Source: CAWCTD01 sp963798455
GTDB taxonomy: Bacteria; Acidobacteriota; Terriglobia; Bryobacterales; Bryobacteraceae
Assembly: GCA_963798455.1 (NCBI GenBank)
Contig: CAWCTD010000003.1
Location: forward strand, 1,736,001-1,800,000
DNA: 64,000 bases
Direction: 5' to 3'
The translations under genes were made by a program, and so were the position numbers. The notes below the pieces were generated by a model. It was not told the DNA's origin. It did not search any database and saw only the letters and a program-made list of their open reading frames with translations. This document shows, one piece after another, positions 37,017 to 45,301 of the stretch; the stretch's first letter is position 1, and every line of letters starts with the position of its first letter.

Positions 37017-37916
37017 TCAGTTTCTTCCTCTTGGGTACCGCGACCGGACCGCGAGAATCATGTCGGGGGGCTCGTCCGCCAGGGAGCGGCTGTAGTAACC
37101 CACGGTGCAATTCAGACGGAAGAACCAGGCTTCTCCGGTCTTGGTCGAGTGGATCCCTTCGTCTCCAGTGCCGCCGTCTCCCGCGATCATGTCGCCGTGG
37201 CCTCTCAGGACGTAGTAGATCTCCTCCTCCGCCTCATGGCTGTGGCCGTTGTTGGTCCCCTGCGGGTCGAAGTCCATGATGAACAGGCTCACCATCTCCT
37301 GGGCCGCCGGGAGTCTGTCCCGCTTGCTCTGCGTAGTCCCCATCAGAAGCCGGAAATGCGAGGTCTCCCCATGCCCTCCGACCAGTTGCTGCTTCACGTC
37401 GTCGGCATTTGCCAGCATCAGCTTTGGGGTGGGCGGGACTTTTGCAGGATCTGGGATCCTGAATCCCATCACCAACACTCGAACGGGGCCACTGGAGGAG
37501 TTCGCCACCCCGTGCCTGGCTCCGATGGGCAGATACATGAAGTCATTCTTCTTGATGGGCGCCTTCTGGTCTTCGTACAGCAGTGTTCCGTTCCCGTCGA
37601 GGACAAAATAGATCTGCTCTTCAGCGGGATAGCTCACGATGGCGCTCGTTCCGCCCGGTTCGACCGTGAGTTCCCCGTAGCGCGCGATCCCCCTGGGAAA
37701 CTTTGCATCCGAGGCCCCAGTTCGCCACTTTTCCACGTCTCCGATTCCGAAAAAGGGCTTGTAGGAAGCCGACTTTGCGTTCGCCGTCAGATCGTCGGGT
37801 TGAGCCTTGACGTCCGGCGTGTAGCGGCACATCCATGTTGGTTCGTCCGCCGCGAACAGGCAAGATGCGGCGAAAAATAGCAGCGCTGCAGAGCAGCGAG
37901 AGATGTCAACGTGCAT
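37017..37916 (-). CDS. Exported bicupin A
   Basis: ATG 37916 has GGAGG 6 nt upstream and a signal peptide (MHVDISRCSAALLFFAASCLFA). Two cupin domains are visible: the first around VSYPAEEQIYFVLDGNGTLL, the second around NNGHSHEAEEEIYYVLRGHG with the HxHxE-type metal ligands. Bicupins include oxalate decarboxylases, dioxygenases and sugar-acid isomerases. The setting beside MR-like proteins suggests action on an acid sugar, which is inference. It is a paralogue of bicupin B and is 15 bp upstream of enolase-family gene A. Confidence 0.78.
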   Translation of the reverse strand: MHVDISRCSAALLFFAASCLFAADEPTWMCRYTPDVKAQPDDLTANAKSASYKPFFGIGDVEKWRTGASDAKFPRGIARYGELTVEPGGTSAIVSYPAEEQIYFVLDGNGTLLYEDQKAPIKKNDFMYLPIGARHGVANSSSGPVRVLVMGFRIPDPAKVPPTPKLMLANADDVKQQLVGGHGETSHFRLLMGTTQSKRDRLPAAQEMVSLFIMDFDPQGTNNGHSHEAEEEIYYVLRGHGDMIAGDGGTGDEGIHSTKTGEAWFFRLNCTVGYYSRSLADEPPDMILAVRSRYPRGRN

Positions 37917-38044
37917 AGTTGTTCCTCCAGTCAAAGTGTGCCCGGCGCGACACGAATCGAGCGACGCTGCGGCCGTGTTGTGATTGGCTGGTAGTCAATC
38001 AATCCATAGTCTCCGGGCTGCGATCATTTTAGTATTCGCTCGGA

Positions 38045-39028
38045 CTACTTCAGGGTGTACAAGAGATAACGCATTTCCCATCTCTCCGTCTGGCCGGGCT
38101 CGATCCGCAACCGGATGAAGGGCTCCGGGCAGACATTCGGTCTCCTGAAGAAGACCCGCAGCGCTGCCAGCGCTATGTCGCCGGTGATCTTCACCCCGGC
38201 GCCAGTGGCTTGGTTTTCGATGACGATATCGTAATCTTTGGCCGTCGCGCCGTAGCCTTCGAGGGTGGCCATGGCGGTCTGCTCCCCCTGGAGTTCCTTG
38301 AGGAGATGGAGCTCGCGGCCGCGCAAAGCGAGTACACCCTCTACGTCGAACTTCGCGCGAGGATCGAACGGAAATTTCACCACAAAACCGGGGCCGCTGG
38401 GCTGGCGGTCGATCACGAAGAAGTTGTGGTTGAACGCCGTCGTTTCGATGATCTTCGATCCCGTGTTCCTGAGAGTATGTGAGATAACCATCTCCGGTTT
38501 GCCGGGCTCCAACCGAATCTGTTTCGTGTAGAGGTAGGCATACCCCGTCTCATCCGGGACCTCCTGGGTGAACTCGATCCGGTCTTTCCCCTTTTTGACC
38601 GTCCATTTGCCGGGATCCATCACCTTGAATGTGGTGGCCATCTCCGGTCGGAAGCCGGGATCCTCCGGTTTCTGCAGCAAGCCGACCCCAATCCGGACAA
38701 ACAACCCACCGGGTTTGGCCTCCTGGTAACCAAGACTCGTGCTGAACGTGTCCACGGGCCCCGAGATCGAGTTGTGGACCAGCGGGTCGTGCTTCGGCTG
38801 CCAGGGACTGAAATAGTTGTGGCCTTTGTACGTAAGGCTGGAGATCACACCAGACCAGTCAAACCGAGTGGCCCGGTAGTAGCCGTTCCTGGCATCTGGC
38901 AGGTAGAACCTGGCCCTCACCGGACCGTTGGTGATTTCCGCCTCCGGGTACTCTTGTCCTTGCAGAACGACAGGCCTAGTGAAGGTCGCCGTCTGCAGGA
39001 GAGTGAGACAGAGGAGGAGGCGTTTCAT
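38045..39028 (-). CDS. Exported galactose-mutarotase-like protein
   Basis: A 327-residue secreted beta-sandwich protein: a signal peptide, then YPEAEITNGPVRARFYLPD and FDWSGVISSLTYKGHNYFSPW, and a late catalytic-like His in TTAFNHNFFVIDRQPSGPG. This is the layout of aldose-1-epimerase (galactose mutarotase-like) folds. Whether it epimerises a free sugar or only binds a glycan is unknown. It lies between enolase-family gene B and bicupin A on one strand. Confidence 0.65.
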   Translation of the reverse strand: MKRLLLCLTLLQTATFTRPVVLQGQEYPEAEITNGPVRARFYLPDARNGYYRATRFDWSGVISSLTYKGHNYFSPWQPKHDPLVHNSISGPVDTFSTSLGYQEAKPGGLFVRIGVGLLQKPEDPGFRPEMATTFKVMDPGKWTVKKGKDRIEFTQEVPDETGYAYLYTKQIRLEPGKPEMVISHTLRNTGSKIIETTAFNHNFFVIDRQPSGPGFVVKFPFDPRAKFDVEGVLALRGRELHLLKELQGEQTAMATLEGYGATAKDYDIVIENQATGAGVKITGDIALAALRVFFRRPNVCPEPFIRLRIEPGQTERWEMRYLLYTLK

Positions 39029-39128
39029 GGTGCTATCCAGTCACGTTCCCCGTCTTATCGAAATGATACGTCCTGCGAGCGCCGTTCCGAAACATCTCCC
39101 TTCCATCATAGGCATAATCGCTCCGGGC

Positions 39129-40364
39129 TTATCCCCACCAGGTTTCGCCCGGAGCCATCACGGATTTCAGGTAGTCCATGTTGAGATCCAGCCCCAGGCC
39201 GGGAAGCGTGGAGATTTTCATGCGGCCGTTCTTGATCACCGGGGCATTGCTGGCTGCTACCTTGGTCTGATCCGCGTTGCGCACGCATTCCAGCCAGGGG
39301 CAGTTGAAATGCGCCGCCGAGAACTGCTGGGAGGCCATGGTCAACAGATGGCCGCTGACGTTGTGCAGGCAGATCGGGATGCGGTAGTTGGCGGCCACGT
39401 CGGCCAGGATCTTGACGCCCGTGATCCCGCCCGAATTGATCAGATCCGGCTGGAGCATGCTGACGGCCTGGTTCTCAATGAAGGGCAAGGCCGCGTCGAG
39501 CAGCTCGAGATTTTCCCCCGTCGAAATGGGCAGGCGGGTCGAGCGCCGCAGCGCCATCCAGGACTCGCTGAAGTTCGGCGCCAGGGGATCCTCAAAGTAG
39601 AGCGGCTTGATGGGCTCCACGGCCTCGGCCACCTTGATGGCGGTAGGAGCGTCCAGTTCACAGTGGCAGTGGACGATGATCTCCCAGTCCGGGCCGAAAG
39701 CTTCCCGGGCGTTGGCATAGGCCTGCTGGATCGTTCTTACTTCCCGGGGGCCGATGCTGGGTACGTACTCCTGCATGTTCCCGCCGAAAGCGGTGTGGAT
39801 GTCGATTTTGAATGCCCGAAAGCCTCGCGGGTCCTGGCTCCAGCTATCGACGATGCGCTTCCAATTCTCCTTCTTGAGAAACTCGGCGGAGCCGCTGCAG
39901 TGCGAGTACAGCGGTATCTCCTCGCGGAAGTTGCCGCCCAGCAGCTTGGAGACGGGCTTGTTCAGGATCTTCCCCGCCAGATCCCACAAGGCGATGTCGA
40001 TGCCGCTCAGAACGCGCGTCTGCCGCCCGCGCTGGGGATAGGCGTAGAACATGTTGTGGAAGTGTACCCGGATGGCCAGCGGGTCTTTCCCAATCAGGCC
40101 GAGGTGCGGAAGCCTGCCATGGTGAAGCCCGGAGATGACGTCCCGGGCGAACGGTCCGCTCCCGCCGCAGGGCCCATAGCCGGAGACGCCGGCGTCGGTT
40201 TCGATCTTGATCATCGTGCCAGGGTCCCTGACCTGCATGACCTTGATGTCCGTGATTTTGATCTGGTCCTGGACCGGAGCCGCCAAAGCCTCATAGCGAG
40301 ATAGAGAAGCGCCGATGGGCAGCGCCAGGGCCGTCTGGAAGAAATTGCGTCGCGTCATGATCAT
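39129..40364 (-). CDS. Exported enolase-superfamily protein B with altered metal ligand
   Basis: ATG 40364 follows GGAGGT. The signal is Tat-like (MTRRNFFQTALALPIGASL). The MR barrel keeps base motif K-I-D (FRAFKIDIHT), ligands in YFEDPLAP and STGENLELL, and QPDLINSGG with a late His in CLHNVSGH. The first metal-ligand strand reads IIVHCHCELD: His replaces the usual Asp (about residue 229), while protein D has VDVHST there. The change could weaken Mg binding or alter the metal. It differs clearly from the A/C/E/F group. It follows the terminator of receptor 1. Confidence 0.82.
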   Translation of the reverse strand: MIMTRRNFFQTALALPIGASLSRYEALAAPVQDQIKITDIKVMQVRDPGTMIKIETDAGVSGYGPCGGSGPFARDVISGLHHGRLPHLGLIGKDPLAIRVHFHNMFYAYPQRGRQTRVLSGIDIALWDLAGKILNKPVSKLLGGNFREEIPLYSHCSGSAEFLKKENWKRIVDSWSQDPRGFRAFKIDIHTAFGGNMQEYVPSIGPREVRTIQQAYANAREAFGPDWEIIVHCHCELDAPTAIKVAEAVEPIKPLYFEDPLAPNFSESWMALRRSTRLPISTGENLELLDAALPFIENQAVSMLQPDLINSGGITGVKILADVAANYRIPICLHNVSGHLLTMASQQFSAAHFNCPWLECVRNADQTKVAASNAPVIKNGRMKISTLPGLGLDLNMDYLKSVMAPGETWWG

Positions 40365-40396
40365 AAGGTACCTCCGTGGGACGTTCTGGATGCGAC

Positions 40397-40428
40397 AAAA
40401 AAACGGGGGTGGCTGAATGCCACCCCCG
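40397..40428 (-). terminator. Intrinsic terminator of TonB receptor 1
   Basis: Read on the minus strand, a 10-bp perfect stem CGGGGGTGGC/GCCACCCCCG with a 5-nt loop is followed by seven T. It sits 23 bp after the receptor 1 stop and before enolase-family gene B, so it limits read-through into that gene. Confidence 0.85.
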
Positions 40429-40450
40429 GTCTTTGAGGATCACAACTGAA

Positions 40451-43400
40451 TCAGAACTCGAAGCGGCCGCTGATGATCAACTGCCCGTTGGCCTGATCCA
40501 TGGTGCTGTAGCTCGCACCGCTCGAGAGGCCGAACTTGCCGAACGTCGCAGGGCTGCTGAGGTTCACAGCCGTGTCCGGCGTGATGCTTGTATTGCGCAC
40601 GGGGATGTTGTTGGCGTCCAGGCGTATGGTGAACTTGTACCGCTCGAACGCCCAGCGCTTCGAGATCGACCACTGGTTGGACATGCTAAACCGTCCCCGG
40701 AAGACGCCCGCGCCGAGCGAACCAGGCGTGAACTGAGCCGGGTAGGCGAACGCATTGATGTTGTAGTACGGGTTCTGCGCGCTCTGCGGGAAGCGGTGGT
40801 CTCCCATACTCCAGTTGGGGACGTAGACCTGATCGCTTGGCAGGATCACGTTGGGCCGAGCCGGGCCGCCTGACAGATATTTGTAGGGACTGCCCGAGTA
40901 ACTGAACGTAACCGGCGGCCCCGACTGAGGACTCGCGGTAACGAGCAGGTTCCAGCCGCCGATGACCTGGCCCAGCCAGCCACCGTTGGTCAGGAACTTC
41001 CGGCCCTTGCCGACTGGCAGATCGTACATCCCCTGAAGGACGAACCGGTGCCGCGTGTCGAAACTGGTCGGCGCCTTGGTCAGACCCCAGTTGTAATACT
41101 GCCAGCCGTCACCGGCGGTGCCCGATAGGTTCTTGCTCCAGGTATAGAGCAGGTTGAGCGTCAGCCCGTCCGACGCGTAGCGCTTCTCGAGTCGCGCCGT
41201 CATCCCGTGGTACGAGTTGTGGCCTGCGTTGGTGATGTAGGAGATCGTGCCGAACTGCGGGTAGGGCTTGTAGTTCTGAGTGGCCGCATACACCGCGTTG
41301 AGCAGCGTCAGATCGGTCGAATTGTAATATGAGCTGGCCAACTGGTTGATGTTGCCGCTGGTATCCAGGTGCACCCCCGACGATCCCTGGTACAGAACCT
41401 CGGTCAGCCAGGTGGGACCCATTTGAGTCTGGACGCCGGCCGACCAGTTCATGACGTAGGGCAGGCGTATGTTCGGGTCGACATAGGTGGCGCTGCGGCT
41501 GCTGTAGTTGGTGCCCAGGTACGGCGACGTGCCGTCGGCGTTGAGGATGAAATTGCGATTGGGAGGCCCCTGCGAAAGGTAGAACGCCGGCCGCGGGTCG
41601 CCCGTCACCTGCTGCACCACCGCCGTGGCCGTGTACTCCTGGGAACCGGGAGAGGGCATCAGGTCCTGCGTGAGCATGCCGAAAGAGCCGCGGAACACCA
41701 TTCTGCTGTTGAAGTTCCAAGCCACGCCGACGCGCGGTTGGAAGTTATTCTTGTCGGTCTTGTAGAGCGCCCCCGTGGGATGCGTGATCGCCCCCATCTT
41801 GCCGGTCAGCGGATCCACCACCGTCGGGTCGAACTGCGACTGGTGGTTCCACTTGTCCTTGAACGGCGTCTCCAGGGTATAGCGCAGCCCGAGGTTTAGC
41901 GTCAGGTTGCGCCTCACCTTCCAGTCGGTCTGGGCGTACATGCCATGGCTCCACCAGCGAGGCAGCCGGTTCCAGATCTGCTGCGTGAAGGTAGACTGCG
42001 TCACCGCGCCCAGCAGGAACGAGGCGAAAATGTTGCCGGTATTGGGCGTGAACGGTAGCGCCGTGCCAGCGGTCTGGAAACTGTAGTTGCCCGAGGGCAG
42101 TACCTGGTCCACGATGTTATTCCGAGCCCGGATCACCTCATAACCGAACTTGATGGTGTGCTTGCTGAGCAACTTGGTCATGTTGTCCTGCAAGGTCAAC
42201 TCTTCGTTGGTCGTCCGTGAGAATGCTCCGGGACCGATGCCGTAGAAGTTGCTGGTACCCGACAGGAACATGGGGAAGTTCTCCGGCCCCACGTTGGGGA
42301 TGCCCAGCTTCGCCGCCCAGCCCTGGTTGGCCGTGGGCGGGTCGATGGTGCTGTTGCGCCGCTCAAAGCCCAACCGAAACTCGTTCATCAGCGTGGGGTT
42401 GAAGGTGTGATAGTCGGCAAAGGCCCAGTTCTGCTGGTCGATGGGATTCGGCCGTGCCGGGGGAGCCGAGTAGTCCAGTAAGGGGTTGGCCAAGTAGGCC
42501 TGGAAACGGGCGAATGGCTGGCGGTGCCGGTTCCAAGAACTTCGCACAAAGAACTTGTTGTTGGCACTGATCTCCTGGTCGATCTTGAAGTCGTAGCGGC
42601 TGCGATAGGAGCGGTAAAGCGTCAGACCCAGGTAGTCGTTGGCCGGGCCGGTGCGGCTGTACGTGGCCAACTGGTTCGGCGCATTCCAAGGGTTGGTGGC
42701 CAGAAAATTCGCCACCACCGGGTCGAACCGGTTCTTGGGAACCTGCATACCCGAGAACGGCGTCGCCGTCCAGGTCGTGCCGTTCAGGGTCATCGACTTG
42801 GGATCGTAGATCGGATACCCGCCGCCCGTGGCCTGCGGGAAGCTGAAGTCCCCATTCAGCATGTTCAGGTCCGGCGTGGTCCCAGTCTGTTGCTCGTTGC
42901 TCTTCTCCTGGTGCCGGCCGAAAGCAAAGAGGAAAAATGTCTTATTCTTCCCGTTGTAGATCTTAGGTATCACCACCGGGCCGTTGATCGTCGCCAGCAT
43001 CTGGTGAAACGTCATCGGGAACAGGGAACCTTGCTGGAGGTAGGTGCGGTGCGTCATGACATTGTTCGTCCAGCGATCTTCGACCGAACCGTGCAGTTCG
43101 TTGGTCCCGCTCTTGAAGGTCATGGCGAGGATGCCGCCGGAGGCGTGCCCCATTTCGGCGGGCGTGCCGGTGCTGTACACCTTGGCTTCGGCCAGAGCGT
43201 CCAGGGCGGGCTGCACGCTGGTGTTGGTGTCGCCGATCGCGCTGGCGACCGACGTCTTGCCACTGATGCCGTCCAGGGTGAAGCCGATCGCGCTGGAGGG
43301 CTGGCCCACGATACTGGCATCGGACCCGCGCATCTGTACTCCTTCCACGTAGTACATGAGGCGCTGGACCTTCATCTGGTGGACCGGAATCTCCATGATC

Positions 43401-43819
43401 GTCTTCGCTTCCATCGACTGGCTGACTTGCGAAGACTCTGTCTGCAGCAACGGCGCCGCGCCGGTCACTTGCACCGACTCGCTGGTGGCCCCGACCTCCA
43501 GCTTCACGTTAATGCGCGGCGTCTCCGCGGCCCGCAGTTGAATCCCTTTCTGGACGTACGCCTTGAAGCCGGCGGCCTCCACGGCCAGTTGATAGTTGCC
43601 CACGGCCAGAAACGGAATGTAGTAGTTCCCTTCGGCGTTGGTCACGCCGTTGGAGACAACCCCCGTATCCAAGTTCGTCAATGTGACCTTGGCCCCCGGA
43701 ACCAGCGCGCCGCTGGGGTCCGTGACGGTACCCACCAGCGTGGCCGTTCGAGAGACCTGGCCCATGCCCAAAGCCGTGAATAGAAGCAAGCAAATCGTTA
43801 CTTGCCATAGCAATTTCAT
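40451..43819 (-). CDS. Oar-like TonB-dependent receptor 1
   Basis: A 1122-residue outer-membrane protein. It has a signal peptide (MKLLWQVTICLLLFTALGMG), an N-terminal carboxypeptidase-regulatory domain (about 25-105, ATLVGTVTDPSGALVPGAKV), a plug region (VQVTGAAPLLQTESSQVSQS) and a long barrel ending in ISGRFEF with the C-terminal Phe used for outer-membrane insertion. It belongs to the Oar/TonB-dependent receptor group abundant in Acidobacteriota, thought to take up oligosaccharides or other bulky solutes. It is near-identical to receptor 2 over its whole length and leader. A GGGGGAA SD precedes the ATG. Confidence 0.9.
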   Translation of the reverse strand: MKLLWQVTICLLLFTALGMGQVSRTATLVGTVTDPSGALVPGAKVTLTNLDTGVVSNGVTNAEGNYYIPFLAVGNYQLAVEAAGFKAYVQKGIQLRAAETPRINVKLEVGATSESVQVTGAAPLLQTESSQVSQSMEAKTIMEIPVHQMKVQRLMYYVEGVQMRGSDASIVGQPSSAIGFTLDGISGKTSVASAIGDTNTSVQPALDALAEAKVYSTGTPAEMGHASGGILAMTFKSGTNELHGSVEDRWTNNVMTHRTYLQQGSLFPMTFHQMLATINGPVVIPKIYNGKNKTFFLFAFGRHQEKSNEQQTGTTPDLNMLNGDFSFPQATGGGYPIYDPKSMTLNGTTWTATPFSGMQVPKNRFDPVVANFLATNPWNAPNQLATYSRTGPANDYLGLTLYRSYRSRYDFKIDQEISANNKFFVRSSWNRHRQPFARFQAYLANPLLDYSAPPARPNPIDQQNWAFADYHTFNPTLMNEFRLGFERRNSTIDPPTANQGWAAKLGIPNVGPENFPMFLSGTSNFYGIGPGAFSRTTNEELTLQDNMTKLLSKHTIKFGYEVIRARNNIVDQVLPSGNYSFQTAGTALPFTPNTGNIFASFLLGAVTQSTFTQQIWNRLPRWWSHGMYAQTDWKVRRNLTLNLGLRYTLETPFKDKWNHQSQFDPTVVDPLTGKMGAITHPTGALYKTDKNNFQPRVGVAWNFNSRMVFRGSFGMLTQDLMPSPGSQEYTATAVVQQVTGDPRPAFYLSQGPPNRNFILNADGTSPYLGTNYSSRSATYVDPNIRLPYVMNWSAGVQTQMGPTWLTEVLYQGSSGVHLDTSGNINQLASSYYNSTDLTLLNAVYAATQNYKPYPQFGTISYITNAGHNSYHGMTARLEKRYASDGLTLNLLYTWSKNLSGTAGDGWQYYNWGLTKAPTSFDTRHRFVLQGMYDLPVGKGRKFLTNGGWLGQVIGGWNLLVTASPQSGPPVTFSYSGSPYKYLSGGPARPNVILPSDQVYVPNWSMGDHRFPQSAQNPYYNINAFAYPAQFTPGSLGAGVFRGRFSMSNQWSISKRWAFERYKFTIRLDANNIPVRNTSITPDTAVNLSSPATFGKFGLSSGASYSTMDQANGQLIISGRFEF

Positions 43820-43986
43820 AGTCTGTTCCCCCTTTAGCGATCGCGATTTCGCGTAACCACTACTTACCGTCCCGTCGATGTTGCTGCCAAAACCCCTGGG
43901 ACTAGAGTGGATGAGGCGAACTCCAAATGCTCTCCCACGAACACCCCAAACACTCTCACGCTACGCGACCCCTTGTAGACCGTCTG

Positions 43987-44015
43987 ATTATATATAAACC
44001 GCAATTTATAGTCAA
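43987..44015 (-). promoter_or_regulatory. Promoter of TonB receptor 1
   Basis: On the minus strand TTGACT (44015-44010), a 17-nt spacer and TATAAT (43992-43987), a near-perfect sigma-70-type promoter. Transcription would start near 43980, giving a leader of about 160 nt that is conserved before receptor 2. Confidence 0.8.
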
Positions 44016-44059
44016 TCGTTAATACATTAAAAAAGCTTCATCTTTATTACATTTAAGCT

Positions 44060-44150
44060 TGCTTCCTCCAGATTGTCCTATGGCTCCGCCTCCCTCGTGC
44101 GTGCTACCACCGAGTCCCTGCCGGTGCGCATCGGCGAACAAACACACTTC
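44060..44150 (-). pseudogene. Remnant of dnaE2 3' end upstream of receptor 1
   Basis: On the minus strand the fragments VEVCLFADAHR and AEP-stop-DNLEEASLN match LEVSLFADAYR and AEPFDNRKGVSLN at the very end of the intact dnaE2 gene (55.5-55.7 kb). It is more decayed than the copy before receptor 2 and contains a stop and small indels. Its outer edge meets the IS630-like remnant. Confidence 0.7.
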
Positions 44151-44290
44151 GACTGGCGCACTTCAGAAAGACTGCCGGGTTATGCGCCCCACTGGAATGC
44201 CACCGAGAACATGTGGGGAGACTTCAAAGGGAAGGAACTGGCAACCCGCTCTGGCGAGGATCTCTCGGTGATCTCGCCACAGCGGTTCAG
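44151..44290 (+). pseudogene. IS630-like transposase C-terminal remnant
   Basis: The plus-strand frame reads RLPGYAPHWNATENMWGDFK then GKELATRSGEDLS. This matches the end of IS630/DDE_3 transposases (LPxYxPxLNPxExxWxxLK), where the Glu is the third catalytic residue. The two catalytic Asp and the N-terminal HTH are absent and no terminal repeats were found, so only a fragment remains, abutting the dnaE2 remnant. Confidence 0.55.
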
Positions 44291-44304
44291 TGCGACGCTG
44301 CCGA

Positions 44305-45234
44305 CTACTTCTCAGGGGCCGGCGGCGCGTCTCCGCCTCTTCCTCTTCGGCCCATGCCACCAGCGCCGGGCAGGCTCGATCGCACGGCCAGGATCAGGTC
44401 GTGCGGCTGGCCCTCTTTCGCACCGCTGTAGTAGCCCACCCGCGTGCCCGGACCGTAGAAGAACACGTCGCCCTGCTTGACGGGGTGCCGTGCATCCTGC
44501 CCATCCGCGCTCTTGCCGGCAACCTGCTCGCCGCTGCCCCGCATCAGGAGGTAGATTTCCTCTTCCCTCGCGTGATTATGGGGGATGTTGGTCCCGCCAG
44601 GCGAGAATTCCATAATGAAGAGGCTGCTCATCTCGCTGGCGGCCGACAGCCGGTCGCGCGTGCTCTCGGTCGTGCCCATTAGCAGCTTGAACTGCGTGGT
44701 CGGGCCGTGCCCGCCCAGCACCTGAAGCGGCACATCAGTCGAGGTCGAGAGCATCAGCTTCGGGGTGGGGGCGACCTGCTTGCCGGCGGGGATCTTGTAG
44801 CCCATCACGATCAGGCGAACGGGGGCGCTCGTGCTGTTCGCGATTCCGTGTTTGACGTTGATGGGCAGGTACATGAAGTCGTCCTGTTTCACCGGGACCT
44901 TTTGGTTGTCGTAGAGCAGCGTGCCGCTGCCCTCGAGGACGTAGTAGATCTGCTCCTCGGCCGGGTAGCTGACGACGGCGCTGGAGCCGCCCGGGCTGAC
45001 CGTCAGCTCGCCGTACCGTGCGACACCCTGGAGCTTGTCCGCGTCCTTGTCCCCGACGCCGAAGACCGGCTTGTAGGAGGCCGCCTTGGCGTTCACCGTC
45101 AGGTCGTCGCGCTGCGGTTGTATGTCGGACAACGCGCGCCGCAGGAAGAACGGATCCGCGGCAAAAAGACAGGAAGCGGTCAGCAGGGCCGCGAACACAA
45201 GTCGCGTAGAAGTCTTTGAAACGTAGTTGCGCAT
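44305..45234 (-). CDS. Exported bicupin B
   Basis: A 309-residue paralogue of bicupin A with a signal peptide (LVFAALLTASCLFA). The first cupin has VSYPAEEQIYYVLEGSGTLL and the second has IPHNHAREEEIYLLMRGSGE, with His/Glu residues suited to metal binding. The Gly/Arg-rich C-terminus (GGMGRRGRGGDAPP) is absent from bicupin A. It starts 67 bp after the stop of enolase-family gene C, separated by a GC-rich hairpin. Confidence 0.78.
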   Translation of the reverse strand: MRNYVSKTSTRLVFAALLTASCLFAADPFFLRRALSDIQPQRDDLTVNAKAASYKPVFGVGDKDADKLQGVARYGELTVSPGGSSAVVSYPAEEQIYYVLEGSGTLLYDNQKVPVKQDDFMYLPINVKHGIANSTSAPVRLIVMGYKIPAGKQVAPTPKLMLSTSTDVPLQVLGGHGPTTQFKLLMGTTESTRDRLSAASEMSSLFIMEFSPGGTNIPHNHAREEEIYLLMRGSGEQVAGKSADGQDARHPVKQGDVFFYGPGTRVGYYSGAKEGQPHDLILAVRSSLPGAGGMGRRGRGGDAPPAPEK

Positions 45235-45260
45235 AGTCTCTCCCTCAAGAAAGTAATGGG

Positions 45261-45287
45261 CCGGGGGTGGCTCTCAGCCATCCCCGG
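45261..45287 (-). promoter_or_regulatory. GC-rich intercistronic hairpin between enolase C and bicupin B
   Basis: CCGGGGGTGGCT and AGCCATCCCCGG pair (one G-T wobble) around a CTC loop. It shares the GGGGGTGGC stem of the two receptor terminators but has no T-run, so it may act as a partial terminator or an mRNA-stabilising structure. Confidence 0.6.
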
Positions 45288-45301
45288 TCTCATGTGCTTG
45301 C

